A DNA stretch of 64,000 nucleotides from Pseudomonas sp. B33.4. GTDB taxonomy: Bacteria > Pseudomonadota > Gammaproteobacteria > Pseudomonadales > Pseudomonadaceae. Every line of letters begins with the position of its first letter. The stretch's first letter is position 1. Made by a program: the position numbers and the translations under genes. The notes beneath the pieces were generated by a model. It was not told where the DNA came from. It searched no databases and saw only the letters and a list, made by a program, of their open reading frames with translations. The stretch spans positions 3,463,001-3,527,000 of the forward strand of contig NZ_CP140706.1 in NCBI RefSeq assembly GCF_034555375.1. The letters run 5' to 3'. Of the stretch, positions 17,837-27,078 are shown piece after piece.

Positions 17837-19356
17837 CCCAGGCCATGCCAGACGCGGCCATCGCGAGTGAGTAAATCTTCGGCAGCCTGCGGGCCATCTT
17901 CACCGGCGGCGTAGGTCTGCACACTTGCATCCTGTTGCCAGGCGTCGAGGAACGGTTGCACGGCACGCCAGCCGTTCTCGATGTTGTCGGCGCGCTGGAA
18001 CAGCGTCTGGTCGCCGGTCAGGCAGTCGTAGATCAGAGTCTCGTAACCGGTCGACGGCTGCATCTCGAAAAAGTCTTTGTAGGCAAAACCCAGCTCGATG
18101 TTGGCCATGTTCAACGCCGGCCCCGGCCGTTTGGCCAGCAGGTCGAACCACATGCCTTCGTTGGGCTGGATCTGGATCCGCAGGTAGGTCGGCTGCAGTT
18201 CATCGACTTCGGTGTCACGGAATTGCGCGTACGGCGCCGGTTTGAAGCAGATGACGATCTCGGTGTCACGCACGCTCATACGCTTGCCGGTGCGCAGGTA
18301 GAACGGCACGCCGACCCAACGCCAGTTGTCGATCATCACTTTCAGGGCGACGTAGGTTTCGGTGGTGCTGTCCGGCGAGACGTTGGGCTCTTGGCGGTAG
18401 CCGTTCAGAGATTTGCCGTCGACTTCGCCCGCGCTGTATTGGCCACGAACCGAATTGGCCCGCGCCTCTTCAGTCGTCCACGGACGAATCGCGCCAACCA
18501 CTTTGGCCTTCTCGCCACGCACCGCATCAGCGCCGAAAGCCGCCGGCGGTTCCATAGCGACCATGGCCAGCAACTGAAACAGGTGATTGGGCACCATGTC
18601 GCGCAGTGCGCCGGTGTGTTCGTAAAAACTGCCACGGGTTTCGACGCCGACGGTTTCCGCCGCAGTGATCTGCACGTGGTCGATGTAATGATTGTTCCAG
18701 AAGGCTTCGAACAGGCTGTTGGAGAACCGGCTGACCAGAATGTTCTGTACGGTTTCCTTGCCCAGGTAATGGTCGATCCGATAGATCTGCTTCTCGGACA
18801 TTACCTTGAGCAGGCAGGCGTTCAATGCTTCGGCGGTGTGCAGATCGGAGCCGAACGGCTTCTCGATGACCACCCTTCTGAACGCTTCCGGCGTTTCTTC
18901 AAGCAAACCGGCGCTGCCGAGTCGGCGCACCACTTCACTGAAGAAACGCGGCGCGGTGGCCAGGTAGAACACCGCATTGCCGGTGCCGCTGTCGGCGATT
19001 TTCGCCGCCAGCGCGGAATAAGTGCTGTCGTCCAGAAAGTCGCCCTGGACGTAGCTGATACCTTTGGCGAGTTTGGCCCACAAGGCCGGATCAAGCATCT
19101 GATCGCCCTTGCCGACCTTCGCCGCCACTTCGGTACGGATGAAGTCTTCGAGCTTCTGCGCGAAGGCTTCATCGGTAATGGCGTTGTGGTCAACGCCAAC
19201 GATCCGCAGGTTTTCGTCAAGCAAGCCGTCGCGACTGAGGTTGTACAGCGCAGGCATCAGCAAGCGCTTGACCAGGTCGCCGTGGGCACCGAACAGGAAC
19301 AGCGTGGTCGGTGGTGCGGGTTCTGCCTTGGATTTCCTGCGGATCGTATGGGTCAT
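17833..19356 (-). CDS. zwf: Glucose-6-phosphate 1-dehydrogenase
   Basis: A 507-residue enzyme that oxidises glucose 6-phosphate to 6-phosphogluconolactone. The coenzyme loop reads [18 protein letters not shown], and the active-site signature [13 protein letters not shown] contains the catalytic His/Lys. The start at 19356 follows the gnd end with a four-base overlap; the open frame continues further upstream only through gnd. It lies in the operon gnd-zwf-HAD, separate from the usual hexR-zwf-pgl-eda locus of Pseudomonas, so it is probably one of several zwf paralogues. Confidence 0.95.
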   Translation of the reverse strand: MTHTIRRKSKAEPAPPTTLFLFGAHGDLVKRLLMPALYNLSRDGLLDENLRIVGVDHNAITDEAFAQKLEDFIRTEVAAKVGKGDQMLDPALWAKLAKGISYVQGDFLDDSTYSALAAKIADSGTGNAVFYLATAPRFFSEVVRRLGSAGLLEETPEAFRRVVIEKPFGSDLHTAEALNACLLKVMSEKQIYRIDHYLGKETVQNILVSRFSNSLFEAFWNNHYIDHVQITAAETVGVETRGSFYEHTGALRDMVPNHLFQLLAMVAMEPPAAFGADAVRGEKAKVVGAIRPWTTEEARANSVRGQYSAGEVDGKSLNGYRQEPNVSPDSTTETYVALKVMIDNWRWVGVPFYLRTGKRMSVRDTEIVICFKPAPYAQFRDTEVDELQPTYLRIQIQPNEGMWFDLLAKRPGPALNMANIELGFAYKDFFEMQPSTGYETLIYDCLTGDQTLFQRADNIENGWRAVQPFLDAWQQDASVQTYAAGEDGPQAAEDLLTRDGRVWHGLG

Positions 19357-20333
19357 TTCTTCGGTGTCTCCACGTGGCCGCCGAAGCCGAAGCGCTGGGC
19401 CGAAAGAATCTTGTCGCCAAAGGTGCCCTGACCGCGCGAGCGGTAGCGCGAGAACAGCGAGTTCGACAGTACCGGTACCGGCACCGCTTGTTCCATGGCG
19501 GCTTCGATGGTCCATTGACCTTCGCCGCTGTCGGCGACGGAACCGGAGAAACCGTCGAGCTTCGGATCGCTGGCCAGTGCATCGGCGGTCAGGTCCAGCA
19601 GCCACGAGGAAACGACGCTGCCACGACGCCACACTTCAGCAATGTCGGCCACGTTCAGATCAAAACGCTGATCTTCCGGCAGGCGTTCACTGGACTTGGT
19701 CTTGAGGATGTCGAAGCCCTCGGCGAACGCGGCCATCATGCCGTACTCGATGCCGTTGTGAATCATCTTCACAAAGTGCCCGGCACCGGCGGGACCGGCG
19801 TGGATGTAGCCGTGCTCGGCACGGTGGTCATCGGACTTGCGATCCTTGGTGCGCGGGATGTCACCCATGCCCGGCGCCAGTGCGGCGAACAGCGGGTCGA
19901 GGCGCTGCACGGTTTCAGCGTCACCGCCGATCATCATGCAATAGCCGCGTTCCAGGCCCCAGACACCGCCGGAAGTACCGACGTCGATGTAGTGCAGGCC
20001 CTTCTCGGCCAGGGTCTTGGCCCGGCGAATGTCATCCTTATAGTTGGTGTTGCCGCCGTCGATGATGGTATCGCCGGCTTCGAGCAAAGTGCTCAGGGTG
20101 TTGATGGTGTCTTCGGTCGGTGCGCCGGCCGGCAGCATGACCCAGACCGCGCGCGGTTTGGCCAGGCCGGCAACCAGTGCCGGCAAGTCGGCGACGCCGG
20201 TGGAGCCCTCGGCGACCAGGTTATCGATGAAAGCGGTATTGCGGTCGTAAACAACGGTGGTGTGCCCGTTGAGCATCAGACGTCGCGCAATATTGCCGCC
20301 CATGCGGCCCAGTCCAATAATCCCGAGTTGCAT
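19353..20333 (-). CDS. gnd: 6-phosphogluconate dehydrogenase, short (GntZ-like) type
   Basis: A 326-residue enzyme that oxidatively decarboxylates 6-phosphogluconate to ribulose 5-phosphate. The Rossmann start is [14 protein letters not shown], and the substrate/catalytic blocks are [17 protein letters not shown] and [18 protein letters not shown]. It is about 140 residues shorter than the E. coli enzyme. The residues after the second strand are YDRN, an acidic position that in this class tends to go with NAD+ preference; that is inference. It is the first gene of the unit with zwf. Confidence 0.93.
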   Translation of the reverse strand: MQLGIIGLGRMGGNIARRLMLNGHTTVVYDRNTAFIDNLVAEGSTGVADLPALVAGLAKPRAVWVMLPAGAPTEDTINTLSTLLEAGDTIIDGGNTNYKDDIRRAKTLAEKGLHYIDVGTSGGVWGLERGYCMMIGGDAETVQRLDPLFAALAPGMGDIPRTKDRKSDDHRAEHGYIHAGPAGAGHFVKMIHNGIEYGMMAAFAEGFDILKTKSSERLPEDQRFDLNVADIAEVWRRGSVVSSWLLDLTADALASDPKLDGFSGSVADSGEGQWTIEAAMEQAVPVPVLSNSLFSRYRSRGQGTFGDKILSAQRFGFGGHVETPKK

Positions 20334-20606
20334 GTGCTGATGCTCCTTACTACAAATAAATGTGTGTCATTGGTTATAGCCCAACGCAGTTGATGGAGGT
20401 TAGTCCAGAGCGTCGCGATGAAGTTTCCGGGCATTGTGCCCGATCCAGACTGATAACGCCCCGAATCATGCCGAAGACACACCGACCATGAAAAATAAAA
20501 AAGTTCCATTCACAGGCAAAAGAAATCAAAATCGGCGCCGATAGTAAGTCAGTACCCGCCAACCGGGACGATTTACAGTTGATGCACGCCATTTGCGAGG
20601 TGAGCA
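20334..20606. promoter_or_regulatory. Divergent intergenic region upstream of gnd
   Basis: About 270 bases with no convincing gene. It should contain the promoter for gnd-zwf-HAD (leftward) and for the small gene at 20607. No strong operator was recognised. Confidence 0.3.
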
Positions 20607-20789
20607 ATGGGCACAGTACACACAGCAATGCCGCCACAAACCCTGTACGTGACAATCCGTCGCGATGAATTGCGCCAGTTGAAAGACGAGCGCGACCAGT
20701 TGAAACAGGAACTGGCGCAGTTGCGCGCTTTGACTCAGGGCGCTCAGCCCAAACCCCTGCCGGTCGTTCAGCGCCACCCGCACGCTTGA
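20607..20789 (+). CDS. Small coiled-coil protein, unknown
   Basis: A 60-residue protein. Residues 17-43 (RRDELRQLKDERDQLKQELA) form a strongly predicted coiled coil with leucine spacing; the tail is Pro/His/Arg-rich. GAGGTGA precedes the ATG. It is short and I do not recognise it, but the ribosome site and the heptad pattern argue that it is real. Confidence 0.55.
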   Translation: MGTVHTAMPPQTLYVTIRRDELRQLKDERDQLKQELAQLRALTQGAQPKPLPVVQRHPHA

Positions 20790-20878
20790 TCCCCGCCTGA
20801 CTCGGGAACGGCAAATGCGGTTCCCGACCCGCTGTATACCTGCCCGCTTCTGTCTGCAAAAAGCGGCAACTCACAAAC

Positions 20879-20885
20879 TTTTCAC
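20879..20885 (+). promoter_or_regulatory. TTTTCAC motif upstream of cptA (possible ColR site)
   Basis: TTTTCAC lies about 115 bases before the cptA start. As I recall it, this heptamer is the core of ColR binding sites in P. putida, where cptA belongs to the ColR regulon. The flanking half of that consensus is not well matched here. Confidence 0.25.
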
Positions 20886-20998
20886 ATTCTCTTCGTAATA
20901 CTCCGCCCCCATTCTGGCCGTACCTTCGCGTACGGCCTCCGTTCGTCGGTTTCTCGGATGTTCCGGCGGTGGTTGTAACGAGTAAGCTGGAGCGCCGA

Positions 20999-22747
20999 AT
21001 GGCATTGTTCAAACGCAGCAAAACGACTGCGACAGGTTTCGACTGGGCCGGTCTTCTCTGGCTGTTTGTGTTTTTCTGGTACTTCTCCGGTATCACCCAA
21101 CTGCTGATCCAGCTGACCGGCACCTCCGGTTTCAGCGGATTCCGCCAGGCGTTCTTCATGAGCGCGCTGTGGCTCGCGCCAATGCTGCTCTTCCCCAAAC
21201 GCACCAAATTGCTCGCTGCCGTGATCGGCGTGGTGTTGTGGGCCTGCTCGATGGCCAGCCTCGGTTACTTCTTCATCTATCAGCAGGAATTCTCTCAGAG
21301 CGTGATTTTCATCATGTTCGAGTCGAACATCTCTGAAGCCGGCGAGTACATGACCCAGTACTTTGCCTGGTGGATGGTTGCCGCGTTCCTCGCCCATACC
21401 GCGTTCGCCTACTTCCTGTGGACTCGCCTGCGCCCGGTGTACATGCCCCGTGGCCGCGCGCTGGTCGCAGCACTTGCGATCGTGATTGCCGTGGTCGGTT
21501 ATCCGCTGGTCAAACAAACGATGCGCATGGGCACCTTCGCCCAAGGCTTCGAGAAATTCGAAACCCGCATCGAGCCGGCCGTGCCATGGCAGATGGCCGT
21601 GGCTTATCACCGTTATCTGGATACCCTCGCCGACATGCAGGGCATGCTGCACAACGTCAGCAAGATCCCGCCGCTGAAAAACCTCAAGGACGCCTCGGCC
21701 GATCAGCCGAAGACCCTGGTGCTGGTGATCGGTGAGTCGACCAACCGTCAGCGCATGAGCCTCTACGGCTATCAGCGCAACACCACGCCGGAACTGGACA
21801 AGCTCAAGGATCAACTGGCGGTGTTCGACAACGTCGTCACCCCGCGTCCGTACACCATCGAGGCGTTGCAGCAGGTCCTGACCTTTGCCGACGAGGAAAA
21901 CCCGGATCTGTACCTGTCCACGCCGTCGCTGGTCAGCATGATGAAGCAGGCCGGCTACAAGACCTTCTGGATCACCAACCAGCAGACCATGACCAAGCGC
22001 AACACCATGCTCACCACGTTCTCCGAACAGGCCGACGAGCAGGTGTACCTGAACAACAACCGCAACCAGAACGCCGCGCAGTACGATGGCGACGTGATCG
22101 AGCCGTTCAACAAGGCGTTGGCTGACGCCGCACCGCGCAAACTCATCGTCGTACATCTGCTCGGCACGCACATGAGCTACCAGTACCGCTATCCGCCGAC
22201 GTTCGACAAGTTCCAGGACCGTACCGGCGTGCCAGCGGGCGTGCGTGATGATCAGGTACCGACCTACAACAGCTACGACAACGCCGTGCTGTACAACGAC
22301 TTCGTCGTGTCGAGCCTGATCAAGGATTACGCCAAATCCGATCCGAACGGCTTTTTGCTGTACCTCTCCGACCACGGTGAAGACGTGTTCGACTCGGTCG
22401 GCCACAAGACCCTGGGCCGCAACGAAAACAAACCGACCGCGCCGATGTACACCATCCCGTTCATGGCCTGGGCGTCGCCAAAGTGGAAAGCCAACCACGA
22501 CTGGAACTTCGCCGGCGACCTCGATCGTCCGTACAGCAGCTCGCACCTGATCCACACCTGGGCTGATCTTGCCGGCTTGAGCTTCGATGAGCTCGACCGC
22601 AGCAAGAGCCTGGTCAGCGACAGCTTCAAGGCGCGGCCACTGCTGATCGGCGACCCGTACCAGACCGACCAGCGTGCGCTGATCGACTTCAGCCTGATGA
22701 AGCCGAAGAAACCCGATACCACCGTCGCCGACGCGGCGGAGCAGTAA
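20999..22747 (+). CDS. cptA: Phosphoethanolamine transferase CptA
   Basis: A 582-residue inner-membrane protein with about five N-terminal transmembrane segments (to residue 175) and a periplasmic sulfatase-fold domain. The nucleophile Thr248 sits in VIGESTNRQRMSLYGYQR, and the metal-site motif is LYLSDHGEDVFDS. Enzymes of this type transfer phosphoethanolamine from phosphatidylethanolamine to the LPS core or lipid A. GGAG precedes the ATG at 20999, and a strong terminator follows. Confidence 0.9.
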   Translation: MALFKRSKTTATGFDWAGLLWLFVFFWYFSGITQLLIQLTGTSGFSGFRQAFFMSALWLAPMLLFPKRTKLLAAVIGVVLWACSMASLGYFFIYQQEFSQSVIFIMFESNISEAGEYMTQYFAWWMVAAFLAHTAFAYFLWTRLRPVYMPRGRALVAALAIVIAVVGYPLVKQTMRMGTFAQGFEKFETRIEPAVPWQMAVAYHRYLDTLADMQGMLHNVSKIPPLKNLKDASADQPKTLVLVIGESTNRQRMSLYGYQRNTTPELDKLKDQLAVFDNVVTPRPYTIEALQQVLTFADEENPDLYLSTPSLVSMMKQAGYKTFWITNQQTMTKRNTMLTTFSEQADEQVYLNNNRNQNAAQYDGDVIEPFNKALADAAPRKLIVVHLLGTHMSYQYRYPPTFDKFQDRTGVPAGVRDDQVPTYNSYDNAVLYNDFVVSSLIKDYAKSDPNGFLLYLSDHGEDVFDSVGHKTLGRNENKPTAPMYTIPFMAWASPKWKANHDWNFAGDLDRPYSSSHLIHTWADLAGLSFDELDRSKSLVSDSFKARPLLIGDPYQTDQRALIDFSLMKPKKPDTTVADAAEQ

Positions 22748-22752
22748 TACCG

Positions 22753-22778
22753 AAGGGGCCTGGAAAGGCCCCTTTTTC
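22753..22778 (+). terminator. Rho-independent terminator of cptA
   Basis: AAGGGGCC-TGGAAA-GGCCCCTTTTT: a perfect eight-pair GC stem followed by a T run, six bases after the cptA stop. Confidence 0.9.
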
Positions 22779-22796
22779 ATGCTCGACACACTTTCA

Positions 22797-22815
22797 AATA
22801 ACAATATTTCTCGTT
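22797..22815 (+). promoter_or_regulatory. Candidate Fur box before the TonB receptor
   Basis: AATAACAATATTTCTCGTT resembles Pseudomonas Fur sites of the form AATAATAATTATTCTCATT. It lies about 77 bases before the receptor start, within the likely promoter, and directly after the cptA terminator. Iron repression of the receptor would follow. Confidence 0.5.
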
Positions 22816-22891
22816 TGATACTAAATCCCGGCCCCACCTTTCGTCTTTGAACAAACGGAATTTTTCCCTCGAAGACAAGGAGTCGGCTGCG

Positions 22892-25120
22892 ATGTTCGCG
22901 CCCATTACCCGTTCCATGACCCTCACCTTCGGCCTGTGCAGCGCTGCGTTCAGCGCTGATTTGCTGGCTGAAACCGAAGCCGAAAAATCGTCGCAGCCCG
23001 GCAATCCGGCGTTGGAGCTGGCCGCGACCAACGTCAGCGCAAAAGGCCTGGGCACCACCACCGAAAACACCGAGTCCTACACCACCGGCGCGATGAGCAC
23101 CGCTACTCGCCTGAACCTGTCGATCAAGGAAACTCCGCAATCGGTCTCCGTGATCACACGTCAGCAGATGGATGATTTCAAACTCGGTACATTGTCCGAG
23201 GCCATGCGCCAGACCACGGGCATTGTGGTACAGCATCTGGATTCCGATCGGGTCAGCTATTCGTCGCGTGGTTATGCGATCAACAACTTCCAGATCGACG
23301 GGATGCTCAACACCTTCGATCGCATGAAGTCGGACTCCGACACCATCATTTATGACCGTATCGAGGTGGTGCGCGGCGCCACCGGGTTGACCACAGGTGC
23401 GGGCGATCCGTCGGCAACGATCAACATGGTGCGCAAGCGTCCGACCGCGCAATGGCAGGCGCTGGCCGGGGTCAGTGGTGGCAGTTACGACAATTACTAC
23501 AGCTATGTCGATGTCGGCGGGCCGCTGGCGTTCGACGGTCGTCTTCGCGGACGCACGGTGCTGGCCTATCGCGATAACCAGTCGATCAAGGATAAATACG
23601 CACTGCAACGAGAAGTCGGATATGGCGTGCTCGAGGCGGATCTGACCGACTCTACTGTGCTGGCGGTCGGTTACGATTATCAGAACAAGCATGTGCAAGG
23701 CTCGTCCTGGGGCACCGTGCCCTACTGGAATGCCGATGGCAGCAAGGCCGGTCTGGGACGTTCGACCAACATGGCGACGTCGTGGAGTTCCTGGCCGCTG
23801 CAGGACAAAACCGCGTTTGCCACTCTCGATCAGCAACTGGCTGGCGGCTGGCGCCTGAAAGCGGCGTACACCCACCGCGACAGCAATACCGACGGCAAGG
23901 TCTATTACGCTGGCACTGGATATCCCGAGCCCGACCGCAGCGGCATGAGCGCCTACATCTCGCACATGATCGGCACGCAGAAAATGCAGGCGTATGACTT
24001 CAATGTCTCCGGCCCCTACTCGCTGCTGGGCCGCGAGCACGAAATGATGTTCGGCTACGGAGAGGCCGAGCGCCGCTCGAACTCTCCTTACACCATTGCC
24101 GGTGCGCGCCCCAAGGGCTACGGGACCATTCGCGACTGGAAATACATGGGCGACATCGCCAAATTCAGCGACACCGTCACCGACCTCACCGGCTCCAAGG
24201 ACAATACCCGGCAGAAAGCCGGGTACATCGCCACGCGCCTGAGCCTGACGGATGAGCTGCACGCGGTGTTGGGCAGCCGTTACGGCAGTTGGGAAGCGTC
24301 CAAAACCGAAAACAGCTACAACGCCAACCGGCAGTTGACCGAGGTCGATTACACCCGCCAGCAACAGAACGACGTCTGGACGCCTTACGCCGGTCTGCTG
24401 TATGACCTGACCCCGGAATACACGGCGTACGTGAGTTACACCGATATCTTCAAACCCCAGGGCAATCGCGACAAGAATCGCAAATACATCGACCCGGTGG
24501 TGGGTAAAAACTATGAGCTGGGCCTCAAGGGCAGTTTGCTCGAGGAACGCCTGAACCTGTCCACGGCGCTGTTCTGGAGCAAGCAGGATAACGTCGCCGA
24601 ACTCGATAACTCGGTGCCGGCGGATCCGGTTACCCGCGAGCAGTTCTACAAATCCGGCGGCAAGGGCAACAAGGTCAACGGCTTTGAAGCTGAAGTGTCC
24701 GGGGAAATTCTCCGTGGCTGGAACATGACCGCCGGATACACCTATACCCACTCGGTCGACGGTGAAAGCGAGCGAACCAACACCAATCAGCCGATGAACC
24801 TGTTGCGCGTCTCCACCGCGTATCGTCTGCCGGGCGAATGGCAGGCGCTGACCGTCGGCGGCGCGGTGAACTGGCAAAGCGATATGTATGGCACCGCGCC
24901 CCGACCGGTTGGCCTCGACACTGAAGAGACGCGCATCAACCAGAGCGGCTACACCGTGGTCAACCTGATGTCGCGGTATGAGTTCGACAGGCACCTGTCA
25001 GCATCGCTGAACGTCAACAATCTGTTCGACAAGAAATATTACGACAACGTCGGCTTCTATGACGGCGTGTATTGGGGTGATCCGCGCACACTAACGGTGA
25101 GTCTCGACTGGAAGCTCTGA
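22892..25120 (+). CDS. TonB-dependent siderophore receptor
   Basis: A 742-residue outer-membrane receptor. After a signal peptide there is no STN signalling domain, so it does not drive an ECF sigma factor. A plug domain (about residues 60-170) begins KETPQSVSVITRQQM and includes YSSRGYAINNFQIDGM and EVVRGATGLTTGAGDPSATI; this wording is typical of ferric-siderophore receptors of the FoxA/FpvA/FhuE group. The 22-strand barrel ends LTVSLDWKL. I use the ATG at 22892 since AAGGAG lies nine bases upstream; a TTG 45 bases earlier is unlikely. No biosynthesis gene is adjacent, so a foreign siderophore is plausible. Confidence 0.9.
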   Translation: MFAPITRSMTLTFGLCSAAFSADLLAETEAEKSSQPGNPALELAATNVSAKGLGTTTENTESYTTGAMSTATRLNLSIKETPQSVSVITRQQMDDFKLGTLSEAMRQTTGIVVQHLDSDRVSYSSRGYAINNFQIDGMLNTFDRMKSDSDTIIYDRIEVVRGATGLTTGAGDPSATINMVRKRPTAQWQALAGVSGGSYDNYYSYVDVGGPLAFDGRLRGRTVLAYRDNQSIKDKYALQREVGYGVLEADLTDSTVLAVGYDYQNKHVQGSSWGTVPYWNADGSKAGLGRSTNMATSWSSWPLQDKTAFATLDQQLAGGWRLKAAYTHRDSNTDGKVYYAGTGYPEPDRSGMSAYISHMIGTQKMQAYDFNVSGPYSLLGREHEMMFGYGEAERRSNSPYTIAGARPKGYGTIRDWKYMGDIAKFSDTVTDLTGSKDNTRQKAGYIATRLSLTDELHAVLGSRYGSWEASKTENSYNANRQLTEVDYTRQQQNDVWTPYAGLLYDLTPEYTAYVSYTDIFKPQGNRDKNRKYIDPVVGKNYELGLKGSLLEERLNLSTALFWSKQDNVAELDNSVPADPVTREQFYKSGGKGNKVNGFEAEVSGEILRGWNMTAGYTYTHSVDGESERTNTNQPMNLLRVSTAYRLPGEWQALTVGGAVNWQSDMYGTAPRPVGLDTEETRINQSGYTVVNLMSRYEFDRHLSASLNVNNLFDKKYYDNVGFYDGVYWGDPRTLTVSLDWKL

Positions 25121-25220
25121 CGTTTGCTTTCTGACGCGGCCCTGTGCGCCGCGTCTGTCCGATATCGCTCTGCAACATGCTGCAAAACCTACACTAAACG
25201 AGCGTTAACCCCGTGTTAAT

Positions 25221-25236
25221 TCACACGGGAGAGACT
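25221..25236 (+). promoter_or_regulatory. Direct repeat GTTAA-N6-GTTAA region
   Basis: Upstream of the small secreted protein the sequence GTTAACCCCGTGTTAA occurs at about 25203-25218, with two GTTAA half-sites one helical turn apart. Such direct repeats are typical of response-regulator sites. Which regulator, if any, uses it is unknown. Confidence 0.2.
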
Positions 25237-25293
25237 CCTCTCGAGTTCTGATTCATGGATGAAACGGCTCCCACTTGTTCAGTAGGAGGCACC

Positions 25294-25503
25294 ATGAAAA
25301 TCGCTACCGTAATCCTTGCCGGGCTGTTTGCCCTGGGTTCTGCCAGTGTCTTCGCCGAAGGCGGCGCTGAGCGTATGCGGTATTACTACGACAACTTCCC
25401 GGTTCACCACGCCCAGAGCGCGCAGCAGAGCGACGCCAACGCGAAAGAAATTCGCGTTCCCGCCGACCAGACTGCGCAAGTGACCGAGTCTTACCGCGAC
25501 TGA
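25294..25503 (+). CDS. Small secreted protein, PtrA-like
   Basis: A 69-residue protein with a clean signal peptide (MKIATVILAGLFALGSASVF-AEG) and a hydrophilic mature part of 47 residues. The start of the mature part, AEGGAERM, resembles a group of small Pseudomonas periplasmic proteins that includes the copper-inducible PtrA family; this is a weak resemblance. GTAGGAGG precedes the ATG, and a strong terminator follows. Confidence 0.7.
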   Translation: MKIATVILAGLFALGSASVFAEGGAERMRYYYDNFPVHHAQSAQQSDANAKEIRVPADQTAQVTESYRD

Positions 25504-25564
25504 GATTGACCGAGCAACCGATGGACCTCCCGTGGCTCCGCTCTGGCCTGGGAGAAGACAGTTT

Positions 25565-25590
25565 GGCGCCCTGATTAGGGCGCCTTTTTT
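25565..25590 (+). terminator. Rho-independent terminator
   Basis: GGCGCCC-TGATTA-GGGCGCC followed by six T residues, about 60 bases after the small secreted-protein gene. Confidence 0.92.
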
Positions 25591-25649
25591 ATGGGCATTC
25601 AGTTGATTAGTCAGGATTGGGTGTCCGGCTTTTGATTTGTGGTGAATTC

Positions 25650-25877
25650 GCCCCTCATCGGAACGCCGCCCGCCCAGCCCTCTCCCGAGGGAGAGGGAGC
25701 TGTTTTGTGGTGTTTTCGGGATCGGAGTTTGCCTGGCAAGCAGGATTGGGTGTTTGATTTGTGGTTTTTTTCAAACCTGAGTTCGACTCGATATTTCAGG
25801 TCGGCGTACCTTGCCCAAACACCTCGGTCAGTCCCCTCTCCCTCCGGGAGAGGGTTAGGGTGAGGGGCTTTTCAGGC
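25650..25877. repeat. Inverted pair of CCCTCACCC-type REP elements
   Basis: A left copy with CCCAGCCCTCTCCCGAGGGA faces a right copy with CCCCTCTCCCTCCGGGAGAG followed by GGTTAGGGTGAGGGGC. The inner part holds GTTCGACTCGATATTTCAGG, the same inner block as in the 3.9-kb pair and the 50-kb array. The right end abuts the stop of the GNAT gene. Confidence 0.82.
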
Positions 25878-25880
25878 TTT

Positions 25881-26378
25881 TCAGGCCTGCAGATTCTTGA
25901 TCCAGAACAGCATGCGCCCGTGATTCGGGTCGAACATGCCCGGCACGAAGCCGAATTTGCCGTAGGCATTCTGCGCGACGGCGTTGCCTTCCAGCACTTC
26001 GAGGGTGATCTTGCAGCAGCCACGCTGGCGGGCGATTTCCTCAACTTTCTGGAGCATTTTCTGGCTCAGACCGAGGCCACGAAACTTGCCCACCACCGCC
26101 ACGTCGTGGACGTTGACCAGCGGTTTGCAGGCAAACGTGGAAAACCCTTCAAAGCAGTTCACCAGCCCCGCCGGTTCGCCACCGACAAAGGCCAGCACGC
26201 TGAACGCGTGCGGTCGCCGGGCCAGTTCTTCGGGCAGTCGACGCAGCAGATCGGGGTCAAGTGAATGACCGCCGCCCATGGGATCTTCAGCATAATGATT
26301 GAGCACGATGCCGATGGCCTCGGCGTGCGTTGGATTGCTGTAGCTGGCTTGAAGTACAAGAATCTCTGCGGAATCCAT
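25881..26378 (-). CDS. GNAT acetyltransferase
   Basis: A 165-residue single-domain GNAT. The acetyl-CoA binding block is VHDVAVVGKFRGLGLSQKML (about residues 90-109), and the C-terminal strand contains LEVLEGNAVAQNAYGKFGF. The substrate is unknown. I use the ATG at 26378, which has GGGGATGGA at good spacing; the ATG six bases upstream lies directly against that ribosome site. Confidence 0.85.
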   Translation of the reverse strand: MDSAEILVLQASYSNPTHAEAIGIVLNHYAEDPMGGGHSLDPDLLRRLPEELARRPHAFSVLAFVGGEPAGLVNCFEGFSTFACKPLVNVHDVAVVGKFRGLGLSQKMLQKVEEIARQRGCCKITLEVLEGNAVAQNAYGKFGFVPGMFDPNHGRMLFWIKNLQA

Positions 26379-26479
26379 TTCCATCCCCGAACACACAAAA
26401 GCCCCGGCGCGCAAAGTGCGTGCTGAAAGGCTGCCTGACCTTAGCGCGAGTGCGGACCGGGCGACAATCTTTTGCTCTG

Positions 26480-27061
26480 TCAGTGTCCCCAGATCAACTC
26501 CTCGGTCCAGCCAAGTTCGGCAAAGTCTTCGGCGCGCAATTCGCTCTCACCGGCACAGAAAAACTCATCCAGTTGCGGCGGTTTCACTGAAGTGCCGCTA
26601 AGCATCGCGTGCACCTGGCCACGGTGATGAAGCTGATGCTCAAACAGGTGCGACAGCATGCGCAAACGGCTGTCGTGCTGCGGCGTGTCGCGCGCGATGG
26701 TGACGATCCGGGGCAGATCGACATCGCGCAGTTGTTCGCAATAGGCAATCAGCCGTCGATCAACGTGAGCCTGCTCTTCACGCAGCTGCGGGCCCTCGGT
26801 AAACGGCTCGTGCGCATTGAAAAACACATAGCAGTCAGGATGCGGCTCGGCCCCGCGCAATTCGCGCTCCAATGCATCGACGTAAAACCAGTCGCAGGTC
26901 AGGATGTGATTAAGCGTCAGGCGAATGCTCGGGAAGAAGCTCACCCTGGGGGCGGCCAGATCAACCGCGCCGAGTTGGCTCCAGGCCTTGGCCAGACGAT
27001 GATTGGCCCAGGCATTCTGGTAAGCCATGGTCAGCAGATGATGGGACAGCGGTTGGCTCAT
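26480..27061 (-). CDS. DinB family protein
   Basis: A 193-residue four-helix-bundle protein of the DinB/YfiT type. The metal-binding histidines are visible in TLNHILTCDWFYVDAL and in SHLFEHQLHHRGQVHAML. Family members are metal-dependent, often thiol S-transferases or of unknown activity; no stress role is shown here. The start at 27061 has an AGAGGGCG region upstream. It ends before the GNAT gene, and the neighbouring zapE lies 17 bases upstream in the same direction. Confidence 0.85.
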   Translation of the reverse strand: MSQPLSHHLLTMAYQNAWANHRLAKAWSQLGAVDLAAPRVSFFPSIRLTLNHILTCDWFYVDALERELRGAEPHPDCYVFFNAHEPFTEGPQLREEQAHVDRRLIAYCEQLRDVDLPRIVTIARDTPQHDSRLRMLSHLFEHQLHHRGQVHAMLSGTSVKPPQLDEFFCAGESELRAEDFAELGWTEELIWGH

Positions 27062-27078
27062 GTCAGCGCCCTCTTCAC

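Noticed and set aside
17935..19431. A rightward open frame of 498 codons opposite zwf
   Set aside because: zwf on the other strand carries all catalytic motifs; this frame has none.
20882..24994. A leftward open frame of 1,370 codons
   Set aside because: It is antisense to cptA and the TonB receptor, both of which have clear family motifs and ribosome sites. GC-rich codon bias commonly opens the opposite strand.
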